Assembly: GCF_001645685.2 (NCBI RefSeq)
Contig: NZ_CP017080.1
Coordinates: 2,222,001-2,286,000 of the forward strand
Origin: Peribacillus muralis
GTDB taxonomy: Bacteria > Bacillota > Bacilli > Bacillales > DSM-1321
Reading direction: 5' to 3'
Length of the DNA stretch: 64,000 nt
In this document: piece by piece, positions 44,072 to 52,270 of the stretch
Position numbering within the stretch: the first letter of the stretch is position 1
How the letters are laid out: each line of letters opens with the position of its first letter
Translations under genes and position numbers: made by a program
The notes under the pieces: generated by a model
What the model saw: the letters and a program-made list of their open reading frames with translations, nothing else
The model's database searches: none
Told to the model about the DNA's origin: nothing

Positions 44072-44215
44072 CTAATCTTTTTTTAAAATTTCCCTGCTTT
44101 GCTGGATAATTTCTTTATTTTTATTAATGGCTTCCACATTGTTTAATTTGATATGGTCAGTGATCAGTTCGTTATCTTCCATATATTCAAGTAACAATTC
44201 AACCGATTTATCCAA
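44072..44215 (-). CDS. Small helical protein, 47 residues, unknown
   Basis: The frame from TTG 44215-44213 reads LDKSVELLLEYMEDNELITD then HIKLNNVEAINKNKEIIQQS and ends in REILKKD. This is a strongly helical, charged sequence unlike random frames. An in-frame stop lies just upstream. GGAG is about 12 nt before the TTG, so initiation is weak on paper. A hairpin terminator follows at once, supporting a real unit. No family recognised. Confidence 0.45.
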   Translation of the reverse strand: MDKSVELLLEYMEDNELITDHIKLNNVEAINKNKEIIQQSREILKKD

Positions 44216-44396
44216 TACCTATAATAGCTCCATTATATGACGGCTTGTGCTGGAAGGCAAAGTAAAGTGATTGAACGAAGGTTAATCATGCTTTATTAAT
44301 GAATAAGGGAATCGTAAGTGGAACTTGAAATAAATTCCTTTCTCAACTGTGTTTAATGTATAATGAAAGTATATTTTTTATTAGGAGGACATTTGT

Positions 44397-44606
44397 GTGG
44401 ATCATGCAGGCAGTTTATTTGGGCTTTTTGCAATCATACCCATATTAATTTATCTAGGACTCCTTGTCCTAAGTGTTTATTTTGTGATAAAGGTGATAAA
44501 GTTCATCAATGCTAAAACCAGATTGGACCAACAAAGGAACGATAAGCTGGATGAACTGATCAAGGTCTTAGGTAACGAAAAGGAAGACCGGAATAAACCT
44601 TTATAG
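44397..44606 (+). CDS. Small membrane protein, 69 residues
   Basis: GTG start with AGGAGGA 7 to 8 nt upstream. One long hydrophobic stretch (about residues 6-35, FGLFAIIPILIYLGLLVLSV) is followed by a charged helical tail (AKTRLDQQRNDKLDELIKVL). The pattern of a membrane anchor plus a short coiled coil is common among small Bacillus proteins of unknown role. It has its own terminator. Confidence 0.65.
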   Translation: MDHAGSLFGLFAIIPILIYLGLLVLSVYFVIKVIKFINAKTRLDQQRNDKLDELIKVLGNEKEDRNKPL

Positions 44607-44615
44607 GTAACCATA

Positions 44616-44647
44616 AGTACAATCCGTTTAAGGATTGTGCTTTTTTA
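44616..44647 (+). terminator. Terminator after the 69-residue gene
   Basis: The stem agtacaatcc / ggattgtgct (one G-U pair) is followed by TTTTTT. Confidence 0.8.
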
Positions 44648-44744
44648 TTATTGACTAAGTTAACTGATGTTTGCTTTTTTTTGAAGAACCAACGGGGAGC
44701 TCTATGAAGCATTGAACTATTACACCTTAAAAACAGATTATATT

Positions 44745-45052
44745 TTGAAAAGCACGACATTGCCAATATGTTCAATACTTTTGCTAATGCCACTTTTGTC
44801 TTTTTTCCTAATTTTATTTGGTTTTTCATCGACGAAAATGTCTGGTGGAAATCCTTATTTAGGGGCAGTAACCGGGATAATAATGGTACACCCGGATTTG
44901 TTGGGTATGGAGAGGTGATTGTTAAAAATACTGTACCGGTCTGGAGTATATTTGGATTAACGATTGAAAAGGTAGGCTATCAGGGAACAGTATTTCCGGT
45001 TCTCGCCGCGTCCTTCATTCTTAAGGGGTTTGGTTTTTTAGCTATATTCTAA
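44745..45052 (+). pseudogene. Decayed PTS EIIC (sucrose/trehalose type) fragment
   Basis: Two overlapping frames carry consecutive parts of one PTS membrane domain. The first reads GFSSTKMSGGNPYLGAVTGI then IMVHPDLLG before a stop. The second, shifted, continues with GYGEVIVKNTVPVWSIFG then IEKVGYQGTVFPVLAAS. The combined order matches the glucose-superfamily EIIC domain (GGNPYLGA and GYQGTVFPVL are its hallmarks). The start, the EIIB domain and the C-terminus are missing and a frameshift is present, so it is a dead remnant. No partner PTS or hydrolase gene remains nearby. Confidence 0.75.
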
Positions 45053-45056
45053 ATGA

Positions 45057-45305
45057 TCGTTTACCTACAGACAAGATCTTGGTTGCCTAGCAGGCACCTT
45101 ATTTCCATATAAAGAAGAAGGGATAATAAATCTATATATATGGAAAGATGTGAACATTAATGAATGGTATTCTATTGTAGGATATGAAATGAAAATAGAT
45201 TTACATGGAAATACAAGTATAAAACGCACCATTTATCGGGCATCCTTTTTGCGGCTTATCACTAAAGCTATGGTTGACTATCTGGATAGTAATGAAATAG
45301 AATAG
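45057..45305 (+). pseudogene. Open frame without start, probable gene remnant
   Basis: This frame is open for 82 codons and reads like protein, for example GTLFPYKEEGIINLYIWKDV and WYSIVGYEMKIDLHGNTSIK, ending YLDSNEIE. It has no plausible start codon or ribosome site and directly follows the decayed PTS fragment. It is best explained as the C-terminus of a gene whose front was lost. No family recognised. Confidence 0.4.
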
Positions 45306-45355
45306 ATTGGAGTTTTTTAATAATTTTGAAAAATGAGTGTGAAAGGGTGAGATAT

Positions 45356-47041
45356 TTGATTGAATTAAAGTTGCAAAGTATTTTGAGGCATGTAAAGAGT
45401 GAAAATCCTGAAAAAAGATACGAGGCTCTAGACCAGCTTTTTGAATATAAGCAACAGGATGGGATTGAGGTTCAAATAGATGTCATTAAGGAAATAATAA
45501 AGACTGCGGCATCCCATTTTCCTGAGCGTGTTGATAAATGGGACAATCCTTCCTATTATCTTATTGATTTTGTCTGCGATTTTCCAATGCCTGAGGTTAT
45601 TGATGGTCTCATTACGCATTTTGATGGACTTGACCTGCATGCAAAAGAACGGGCCATTGAGTTTTTGCTTTCGACGGAAGATGAAGGGGTTTTATATTTT
45701 CTTGAAGAGAAGATTATCAGCTTGATAGAAACAGTCGATTTCGTTATACCGATTGAAGAATTATCTTTTTACCCAGTCCTAATTAAAGCAATACTGGATA
45801 GTTCATTAGAAAAGCTGCATTCTACCCATTATAAATACATGATTTATGACTTAATACTGTCACTTAATGTATCGGGCTATGAACAAGGATATAAAAAAGA
45901 AACGATCCTTGCTTCCCTGCTTAAAGACTATCAAACTGAGAAGCAGGAATACTTGAAGTTCGATCATGAATATTCAACAAAATTTGTTTATACTGCATGG
46001 AAAGACAGCTACTTTATTGTCCGCAACAGGATGAAGCTGTTCATTAGCTTAATGCAATATTATTATTCACCGGAAATTGGCCTGGAGCTAAAACAAATAT
46101 TGGATTTTAGCGATCCGGTGATTAAGACGCAAGCCTTGCTGGTTTGTACGGGGAAAAATCTTCCTTATGAAGAAAACACTATAGTGGCATGTGCAAACCA
46201 TATCGAGAGTGCAGAAATGACCTATTGGGGATTGAAAGAAAAGAATTTAGATCATTTGTACCCCATCACTGAAGGTAAACAGCCTCATTTAGCGAAATCA
46301 AAACTATTCTTTGCGATTACCAATCTCACTGAGGAAGGTGAAGATGCGGTAACCCACTTTCCTGAGGACATTCAGATTATCGATAAAGTGGAGACGACAA
46401 ATGCGTACGGGCAGCCTGTCCGCCATTATTTAATGAGTTTTAGCGAACATGGTACCGTCTATGCCGGCTGGGCTGGCGGCTATGCACTTGAAGAGGGAGA
46501 TGATACAGCAGATTCATGGGACGGTACATATACGGATTTTGTTGAATTTCATTCAGCAAGCATGGAGAAGCATAAGGAGGAATTTTTCATAAAAAGAGCG
46601 GAAGAAAAACACGAATATGAAAACAGTGTTTATTTCGAAAGCTCGCCAAAACTCAGCATGGGTGCGTGGTTCTTTTTGGCCCTTTTGATCACCCATTGGA
46701 TAAGGGAGGCTTTAAATGGTTTTGAAGGTTCCATTCTGCCTTCCATTTTCTTCACCGCCGTTGGGGGGACTTTATGCCTCTATGAAATTATCAGGAATAA
46801 GAAGCGGAAAATCTCTATTTTCGGCCTGCAGCTTGTGAAAAAGGATGGAGCTAAACAATACAGCATTGGATTAGATAAAATCAAAAAAATAGAATACAAC
46901 AAGAAGCATGTCCTTGTGTTTAACAAAAAAAATGATCTTGCTTTAAAATTTCCGCTCAAATGGGTACGCTATGAACTTTTTCACCTCCATATGATGGAAC
47001 ATACGGCTCATTTGAAAGACAGACCTTTTATTCAAACATAA
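45356..47041 (+). CDS. Large unknown protein: helical repeats, membrane hairpin, PH-like tail
   Basis: A protein of about 561 residues. The first 300 residues are helical and repeat-like (KRYEALDQLFEYKQQDGIEV, ALLVCTGKNLPYEENTIV), suggesting a HEAT-type array. A central part contains HYLMSFSEHGTVYAGWAGGY. Two hydrophobic segments follow near 435-475 (MGAWFFLALLITHWI and LPSIFFTAVGGTLCLYEI), then a short PH-like beta region (ISIFGLQLVKKDGAKQYSIG). Most of the protein would face the cytoplasm. TTG 45356 follows AAAGGGTGAG; the frame reaches a TTG at 45326 without a site. No family recognised. Confidence 0.6.
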   Translation: MIELKLQSILRHVKSENPEKRYEALDQLFEYKQQDGIEVQIDVIKEIIKTAASHFPERVDKWDNPSYYLIDFVCDFPMPEVIDGLITHFDGLDLHAKERAIEFLLSTEDEGVLYFLEEKIISLIETVDFVIPIEELSFYPVLIKAILDSSLEKLHSTHYKYMIYDLILSLNVSGYEQGYKKETILASLLKDYQTEKQEYLKFDHEYSTKFVYTAWKDSYFIVRNRMKLFISLMQYYYSPEIGLELKQILDFSDPVIKTQALLVCTGKNLPYEENTIVACANHIESAEMTYWGLKEKNLDHLYPITEGKQPHLAKSKLFFAITNLTEEGEDAVTHFPEDIQIIDKVETTNAYGQPVRHYLMSFSEHGTVYAGWAGGYALEEGDDTADSWDGTYTDFVEFHSASMEKHKEEFFIKRAEEKHEYENSVYFESSPKLSMGAWFFLALLITHWIREALNGFEGSILPSIFFTAVGGTLCLYEIIRNKKRKISIFGLQLVKKDGAKQYSIGLDKIKKIEYNKKHVLVFNKKNDLALKFPLKWVRYELFHLHMMEHTAHLKDRPFIQT

Positions 47042-47424
47042 AAAAGATAATGGGAGTGTTGTTGGTCGTTAAGCCCACGGTATTTCCATACCAAGAGCCA
47101 GCTACAAAATCTTTTTTTCTATGAATTTCGCTTAAATGCTTCTGGCATCCTCAAACCAGCTCCTTAGTTGCCACAATTTCAAGCCATTTGTCCAATATAC
47201 GGTTGAAGGTCAAAAACAAGACGCTATAATACAACAAGCAACAAATAAAGCATGAGCCCGATTGATTACCGGGTTCATGCCCTAAAGTGCCTAATTAGTG
47301 TTTGTCCGTTCCAAAAAGGCGGCCGCTGGTTCTGGCTATGACCATCACATAGAAGAAGTGGAACTCATCCCTTACCCTATTGGCTTGCTGCAATTGTGAA
47401 ACCGAATCTGCTTATAAAAAATTA
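47042..47424. other. Intergenic stretch, no gene seen
   Basis: No credible reading frame is present. A hairpin atgagcccg / cgggttcat (47252-47260, 47270-47278) has no T run. The stretch around 47305-47400 (ggcggccgctggttctgg and following) is GC-richer than its surroundings and could be debris of an older gene or repeat. Confidence 0.3.
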
Positions 47425-47456
47425 AAAAGGTTTCGGGAACTTTCCGAAACCTTTTT
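47425..47456. terminator. Bidirectional terminator
   Basis: aaaaggtttcggg pairs with its complement at 47442-47456, with A and T runs on both flanks. It lies 41 bp beyond the stop of the leftward Excalibur-type gene. Confidence 0.75.
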
Positions 47457-47497
47457 GTCTACAAATTGGGGCTCTATAATATAGAGCCTATATGTTA

Positions 47498-48163
47498 TTA
47501 CCTTTCACAAGCATAGTTGTCTTTATCACGGTCCATACTTGGTACATAAGCAGGATGACCAGCTGGAACACCGTTTGGATATGTACCTCGTAAATCAGTA
47601 CAGTTTGCGAAATCTTCCCTTTCTCCTGACGATATAGAAGCAGTTGATTGATCTGAATTTTCTTTTGCAGTAGGGGTAGAAGTATCTTTACTAGCAAGTT
47701 GAGTATTTAAGCTATCAACTTTGTTTTGCAGACTTGTATTTTTAGCTGTTAAATCACTAACCTTTTCATTTAATGAATCTTTTTCTGATGAGAATGCCTT
47801 TTTTTCTTCTTCCAATGTTTTTAAATTATTTTCATATTCGGTAATATTAGATGCTGTTTCTTTAATTTCTGACGTAAGATCCGAAATTTGTTTTTCAAGC
47901 TTCGAATTTTCTAATTTTAAAGTATTATTCTCAGCTGTTAACTTTGTATTTTGTTCTATTTCATCATCAAGTTTAGCTTGAACTCCTGTATCCAAAAACG
48001 ATATTCCAACAATAAAAAATATTATTCCACCAATGAGCGAGGGGTAAAAAATCTTTTTGGATAATGTTCTTTCTTTGTTTTTAATCTTTTTGATAAAGTG
48101 GTAGAGTAGGTAAAAAAAAGAATATAAAATAGCGAGAAAACCTAATAATGCGATGGCTGGCAT
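47498..48163 (-). CDS. Membrane-anchored coiled-coil protein with Excalibur domain
   Basis: A 221-residue protein. Two N-terminal membrane segments (ALLGFLAILYSFFYLLYHFI and IGGIIFFIVGISFLDTGV) are followed by a long coiled coil (about 70-160) rich in L, E and K. The C-terminal calcium-binding Excalibur module runs from FANCTDLRGTYPNGVPAGHP to DRDKDNYACER, with the conserved Cys pair and the DxDxDxxxCE loop. The coil and Excalibur domain should be outside the cell. Start ATG 48163-48161 follows AAGGGAGTG; the upstream part of the frame to 48190 precedes that site. Confidence 0.75.
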   Translation of the reverse strand: MPAIALLGFLAILYSFFYLLYHFIKKIKNKERTLSKKIFYPSLIGGIIFFIVGISFLDTGVQAKLDDEIEQNTKLTAENNTLKLENSKLEKQISDLTSEIKETASNITEYENNLKTLEEEKKAFSSEKDSLNEKVSDLTAKNTSLQNKVDSLNTQLASKDTSTPTAKENSDQSTASISSGEREDFANCTDLRGTYPNGVPAGHPAYVPSMDRDKDNYACER

Positions 48164-48636
48164 AACTAACACTCCCTTAAAAATAATCATTGCTAACCAC
48201 TAAAATTTAAATTTTTAGACTAAAAACAAGCACTTATTTGCAAAGCTTCCTTTCTATGTAATTCTACAAAAAAATTCATTATCCTTTTTAAATGTTTAGT
48301 GATAGCATCGGATTTTCTTTTTATATGTTGACATTTGAAAAGAAAACCCTTACAAGGACTTCGACAGATACTGTAACGTGGTATTAGAACGAATATGGTC
48401 GGGAAATCAAATTATGCGGATTCAAAGGAGGTTTGCAACATTCACCAGTAAGGAATAAGATTACTCAATCAAGCCCGAAATATTGGTCAACAATGGTGAG
48501 AGCCGTTTGCAGTGTAGTTTTTCATTTTTTTATAAAACATTTAATTCGATATATCTGGAAGTACAACACAAATGTAATAGGACAAATAACCCGACACATA
48601 TGTATTAGTAAGGTTAAAATATGTGGAGGTGGAGGC
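48164..48636. other. AT-rich spacer upstream of ParB-like gene
   Basis: No gene with good support. An AAAGGAGG element at about 48425 precedes a TTG-led frame in phase with the ParB-like gene, but its translation (QHSPVRNKITQSSPKYWSTM) does not look like a conserved domain. The stretch holds promoter-like AT runs only. Confidence 0.3.
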
Positions 48637-49083
48637 ATGAATTTAAACGGTATCAAAATAAATAAAATAGATATTAGCTTAATCGTGCCTATATATATAG
48701 AATCAGTTACTGAATCTGCTGTTCAGAAAAGAATCAAATTATTAATTGAAGGTGAAGATTTACCTAGCTATCCAGTAGTCGAAAAGGATAAATATGAGGA
48801 AAAGTATTGGCTCGTATCGGGGTATTTAGAATATTTAGCCTATAAGCATTTAACTAATACAAGAAAACAGAAAATGTATGTAACTGTTATAGAGCAGGTA
48901 TTTTCAAATATAACAACGCAACGTATAAAACTCCTAAGAAAGATGTTCCAAGATCATTCTAATTGGTTTGATAAACATTACTTACTTAGTTGCCTATTGA
49001 ATGAAGATTTAAGTATAGAAGAAATTTCAAAGAAAATTGGTGTAACAAGTACGGATATAAATAATTATTTTGATTCATCGTGA
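48637..49083 (+). CDS. ParB-like protein, N-terminal part
   Basis: A 148-residue product with GGAGGTGGAGG before its ATG. The segment LPSYPVVEKDKYEEKYWLVS then GYLEYLAYKHL matches the ParB/Srx-like fold (V-sGyhRylAy pattern). A helix-turn-helix follows: LSIEEISKKIGVTSTDINNY. The frame then ends abruptly. The next frame continues the protein in +1 phase, so this is probably the first half of a broken gene. Lower GC than neighbouring metabolic genes suggests a foreign origin. Confidence 0.6.
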   Translation: MNLNGIKINKIDISLIVPIYIESVTESAVQKRIKLLIEGEDLPSYPVVEKDKYEEKYWLVSGYLEYLAYKHLTNTRKQKMYVTVIEQVFSNITTQRIKLLRKMFQDHSNWFDKHYLLSCLLNEDLSIEEISKKIGVTSTDINNYFDSS

Positions 49084-49450
49084 GATACCAGAGAATATTA
49101 TAGAAAAAGCTCATAAGAATAAGGGAAGTTTTAGAAACTTAGAAAAAATAAGAAGATTAAATTCACACCGTTTTGTAAAATATCTCCTTTACGAAAGAGC
49201 TGTGTTACCTAAATGGGATAAAGATAGACTAACAACGGATAAATTGCAAAAAATTCAATGGTTATTAAACATTAAAGAATTTAAAATGTTAAACTGGCAA
49301 GGGCAATGCGATATAATTCAAAAAGCTTTTATTTATAAAGAAATACTTCTGACAAAGTGGGAAGAAGATTGTCTAAACAAGTTATCCGAAAAAGAACATA
49401 CTATGATTAGAAACTTTGGTGTATCATTGGATCAAAATTTAATAAACTAA
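49070..49450 (+). CDS. ParB-like protein, C-terminal part after frameshift
   Basis: A 126-residue frame that overlaps the previous one by 14 nt and has no ribosome site of its own. It begins IHREIPENIIEKAHKNKGSF and is helical throughout. Skipping one T in the TTTT run at 49068-49071 joins DINNY directly to LIHREIPENII, a natural continuation of a helix-turn-helix protein. It is most likely the second half of the same gene. A bidirectional terminator lies downstream. Confidence 0.5.
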   Translation: MIHREIPENIIEKAHKNKGSFRNLEKIRRLNSHRFVKYLLYERAVLPKWDKDRLTTDKLQKIQWLLNIKEFKMLNWQGQCDIIQKAFIYKEILLTKWEEDCLNKLSEKEHTMIRNFGVSLDQNLIN

Positions 49451-49607
49451 ATGTGAATTCTCTTTTAAAAGATCGCACTTTCTATTAGTCAGTTATAAAA
49501 AACTGAAGAATGGTTTTTCATAACATAGACTTTTGGTCGCCATTTATTTAACCATTTCCAAATGGCAGAAGTATAGATTGTACCTTATGTTTTCATTTCT
49601 ACACACG

Positions 49608-49645
49608 TAAAAAAAAGAGAAGACTAGAAAATCTTCTCCTTTTTC
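49608..49645. terminator. Bidirectional terminator between ParB-like and xerS remnants
   Basis: gagaaga (49617-49623) pairs with tcttctc (49632-49638). On the plus side CTTTTT follows; on the minus side a run of nine T follows. Confidence 0.7.
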
Positions 49646-49647
49646 AT

Positions 49648-50532
49648 TTAATCCCTTTCACGAAAATTGATTCTTCTCTCTCCCAGCTGTTTCGCAGCCT
49701 TTTTAGCTTTCTCCTGTTCAGGGTTAGTATAGAGGGCAGCTGTTGTGGTCGACGTATGTCCCAGCTGAGTCATCAGCAAATGAATATCTCCTGACTGCTC
49801 CATTAAATTCGTCCCATAAGTATGCCTGAGTTTGTGTGGGGACATGGATTTATTGGACTTAAAGGCCTTCGTGTATTTCTTTACTAAAGCCTCGATGGCG
49901 CGGTTGGAAAGAGGAGTGGCTCCATCATTCACCCTAGTCAAGAATACATAGGCCGTATCATCGTTTGATCCCCTATAACGTTCCTTTTCATAGTCATGTT
50001 TCACGAATTCAAGAAAACGGGCATCCTAATCATTGTGGAAAATCTTTGTCGAAATTCTGGAAGCACGCGCTCCCAAAGTTTCTTTCACTTTATTCACTTC
50101 AATTTTCAACATGACATTTCGATAGAAGTAAGGTTCGCCATCATCATTTTCTGTCTGTGTCGTTAAATACTTGAAAAGGGAACGTAATGCTGAAATTTTC
50201 CGATTGACGGATACTTTTTCCGCCTTTTTTGTTTCCTTCTTATTGATGGGGATATTTCTCCGTTCCAAAAATTTTATAAAGGATTGAGCCTCGATCAATT
50301 TCAACTTATCCAGCACAGATAGGGGAATATCTTTAATATGCTTCTGCTCAGCAATGCCTTCAGCTATCAGCCATTCCAAAAATAATTTATAATCAAGAAC
50401 ATAATTCAATAGGGTGGAAGGTGACCTGATATCCAATTTATTGTCAACATATTCAACGACATAGAAAGGCATGGACTTAACCAGCTGTTCCAATTTCTGC
50501 TCATGGACTTGATGGTGTCTGGTATTGGCCAT
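49648..50532 (-). pseudogene. xerS: xerS-type tyrosine recombinase pseudogene
   Basis: The leftward frame starts at 50532 (MANTRHHQVHEQKLEQLVKS) with a SAM-like DNA-binding domain of the XerS type. At 50028-50026 an in-frame TAG interrupts it after STKIFHND. The same frame then continues DARFLEFVKHDYEKERYRGS to the C-terminal catalytic part, which has SPHKLRHTYGTNL, the GHTSTTTAALYTN box and the tyrosine nucleophile. The total is only about 294 codons against roughly 356 to 360 for XerS. The missing piece, between VKHDYE and DDTAYVFL, is where the first catalytic arginine and the lysine should be. It is inactive through both a stop and a deletion. Confidence 0.82.
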
Positions 50533-50557
50533 TGATTGACTCCTTTTTAAGTTTGTT

Positions 50558-50585
50558 TATGCGTAAAATTCAATTTTTACGCATA
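50558..50585. repeat. 11-6-11 palindrome upstream of xerS, dif-like layout
   Basis: tatgcgtaaaa (50558-50568) and ttttacgcata (50575-50585) are exact reverse complements separated by 6 nt. This is the arm-spacer-arm geometry of Xer core sites, and it lies 25 bp before the xerS start. A regulator-binding palindrome is the alternative. Confidence 0.5.
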
Positions 50586-50946
50586 GTTGTTTAGAAGAGT
50601 GTCTTGTGAGCTGAACTTATAATTGTATCTGTAGTATAATATATGGGTTTTAAATACAGTGGCTGCTGTACGGATATTGACTAAACCCATCTCAACTTTT
50701 AAAATATCTCCTAGTTCCTGTGCTAGCTGAAAAACTTCATATGTAGTAAGCGATTGATTCTAACTGTAAAAGTCAATAGTGATGAAAACAGTTTCTATTT
50801 TTTTATGAGAGTTTCTAAGTGATTTCTTATATTTCTTCAAAAACCATCAAACTTATTTGAGGCTGTTTTGTGGCTAAAGAGTTGTTTTTTCTAATTTGTA
50901 CAAGCATTTCCTAATAAGGACCATACCATATTAGGAGGTGATTGAA
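50586..50946. other. AT-rich spacer, no gene seen
   Basis: No supported reading frame or RNA gene. The only clear element is TTAGGAGG at 50931-50938, which is the ribosome site for the M15 peptidase gene. Confidence 0.4.
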
Positions 50947-51903
50947 TTGACAGTTAAATTGGAGACATTATTGGATCGATCCGAAAAGAATATGGGAAAA
51001 GGCATTCACCCAGTCGTCAAGGAATCGGCATTGGAAATGGTTAAACGCGCTTATCAGGAAACAATATTCGTGATAATCAGTGCTGGCTATCGTTCAATGG
51101 AAGAGCAAGCGAAGTTGTATGGTCAAGGTCGCCTAGGATATAGCTACGGGGGCTTGAATTATAGTGATTTATCAAAACCGATAGTGACTAACGCGATGCC
51201 AGGAGAATCCTACCACAATTATGGACTGGCGATTGATTTCTTCATCGTAAGTGATGATGGGAAAAGTGCGATTTGGACAGTTGATGAAAAATGGAGGCGA
51301 GCGGCTGCAATCGGAAAATCCTTGGGGTTTGCTTGGGGCGGTGATTGGTCAACTTTTAAAGATTACCCTCACCTGGATTTGACAGGAGGGCTATCGTATA
51401 CTCAGCTTAAGGCTGGCATAAAGCCTAATTTGATTTCCAAAGTGACACCGACACCAGGATCAACGGTCAAACCTGATGTCATTGTAAAAGATCCTCCAAC
51501 AAAGGATAGCGGAGATCAGACCATCAAATCGATCCAAACTACATTGAATAGGCACTATCAAGCGAAAATCGATGTAGATGGTTATTATGGACCGAATACG
51601 AAGAAAGCGTTAATCAAGGGGTATCAAATGGAATTGAATAAACAATATGGGGCAAGGCTTACTGTCGATGGATTATGGGGACCACGAACAAGGGCAGCAT
51701 CTCCTAATGTTAAGGAAGGGGCAAAAGGGTGTATAACTTATATCCTTCAAGCAGCAATTTATATGGAAGGATTCAATCCGTTTGGGATAGACGGGATCTT
51801 TGGGATTGGAACCGAATCAGCGGTGAAGGCCTTTCAAAGATCTTCAGGAATATATGCAGATGGCATCGCAGGCGAAAATACCTTTTCTAAACTATTTGGG
51901 TGA
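50947..51903 (+). CDS. M15-type peptidoglycan endopeptidase with two binding domains
   Basis: A 318-residue cell-wall hydrolase. The N-terminal CwlK/VanY-like domain has IISAGYRSMEEQAKLYGQGR, the zinc motif SYHNYGLAIDFF and the later YPHLDL. A linker rich in T, P and K (about 160-190) follows, then two PG_binding_1 repeats (SIQTTLNRHY to VDGYYGPNTKKAL; YILQAAIY to IDGIFGIGTESAVKAFQ). It probably cuts L-Ala-D-Glu in stem peptides. No signal peptide is seen, as in phage-type endolysins. TTG 50947 lies 8 nt after AGGAGG; GTG 50938 overlaps it. Confidence 0.82.
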   Translation: MTVKLETLLDRSEKNMGKGIHPVVKESALEMVKRAYQETIFVIISAGYRSMEEQAKLYGQGRLGYSYGGLNYSDLSKPIVTNAMPGESYHNYGLAIDFFIVSDDGKSAIWTVDEKWRRAAAIGKSLGFAWGGDWSTFKDYPHLDLTGGLSYTQLKAGIKPNLISKVTPTPGSTVKPDVIVKDPPTKDSGDQTIKSIQTTLNRHYQAKIDVDGYYGPNTKKALIKGYQMELNKQYGARLTVDGLWGPRTRAASPNVKEGAKGCITYILQAAIYMEGFNPFGIDGIFGIGTESAVKAFQRSSGIYADGIAGENTFSKLFG

Positions 51904-51942
51904 GTTGAACTGGAAGGGAATCTATCATGTTTATAGTTTATC

Positions 51943-51970
51943 AAAAAAGCCCATTTAGAGGGGCTTTTTT
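51943..51970 (+). terminator. Terminator after the M15 peptidase
   Basis: aaaaaagccc pairs with gggctttttt across an 8-nt loop. It lies 40 bp after the stop and ends in TTTTTT. Confidence 0.85.
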
Positions 51971-52130
51971 GCTGAAGGAAAGGCACCTTTCCATCCCCTT
52001 GAAGATACATACATATAAAAAGGCGGATTTTTCAAGAGAAAGTGGAGTTTGTAACAATTTCACCTATACAAAGGAAGCGCTTTCATTTAAAATGATTTTA
52101 AGAAAGGTGAAGCCGAGAGGTGTGTGCAAT

Positions 52131-52250
52131 ATGGTGAATAAGGACGAAGGGAATTTCTTGAAAGGTCTTTTGTTTGGTACATCTATAAGCATACCGTTAT
52201 GGATCTCTTTTTTCGGATGGATTAAAATAATCATTACCAAAATCTTTTAG
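52131..52250 (+). CDS. Small 39-residue membrane protein
   Basis: MVNKDEGNFLKGLLFGTSIS is followed by a hydrophobic helix IPLWISFFGWIKIIITKIF. GAGAGG lies about 10 nt upstream. A longer frame back to 51927 crosses the terminator at 51943 and is not credible. The stop codon overlaps the next terminator. Size and shape resemble small holin-like or spore membrane peptides; function is unknown. A cre-like AAGCGCTTTCA sits about 55 nt upstream but fits only 12 of 14 positions. Confidence 0.55.
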   Translation: MVNKDEGNFLKGLLFGTSISIPLWISFFGWIKIIITKIF

Positions 52251-52270
52251 AGCCTGTGGGCTCTTTTTAT
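52249..52270 (+). terminator. Terminator after the 39-residue gene
   Basis: agagcc pairs with ggctct around TGTG, followed by TTTTTATTTT. It begins within the stop codon. Confidence 0.8.

Noticed and set aside
51927..52130. Upstream extension of the 39-residue gene
   Set aside because: It crosses a strong terminator hairpin, so translation as one protein is implausible; the ATG at 52131 with its own site is preferred.
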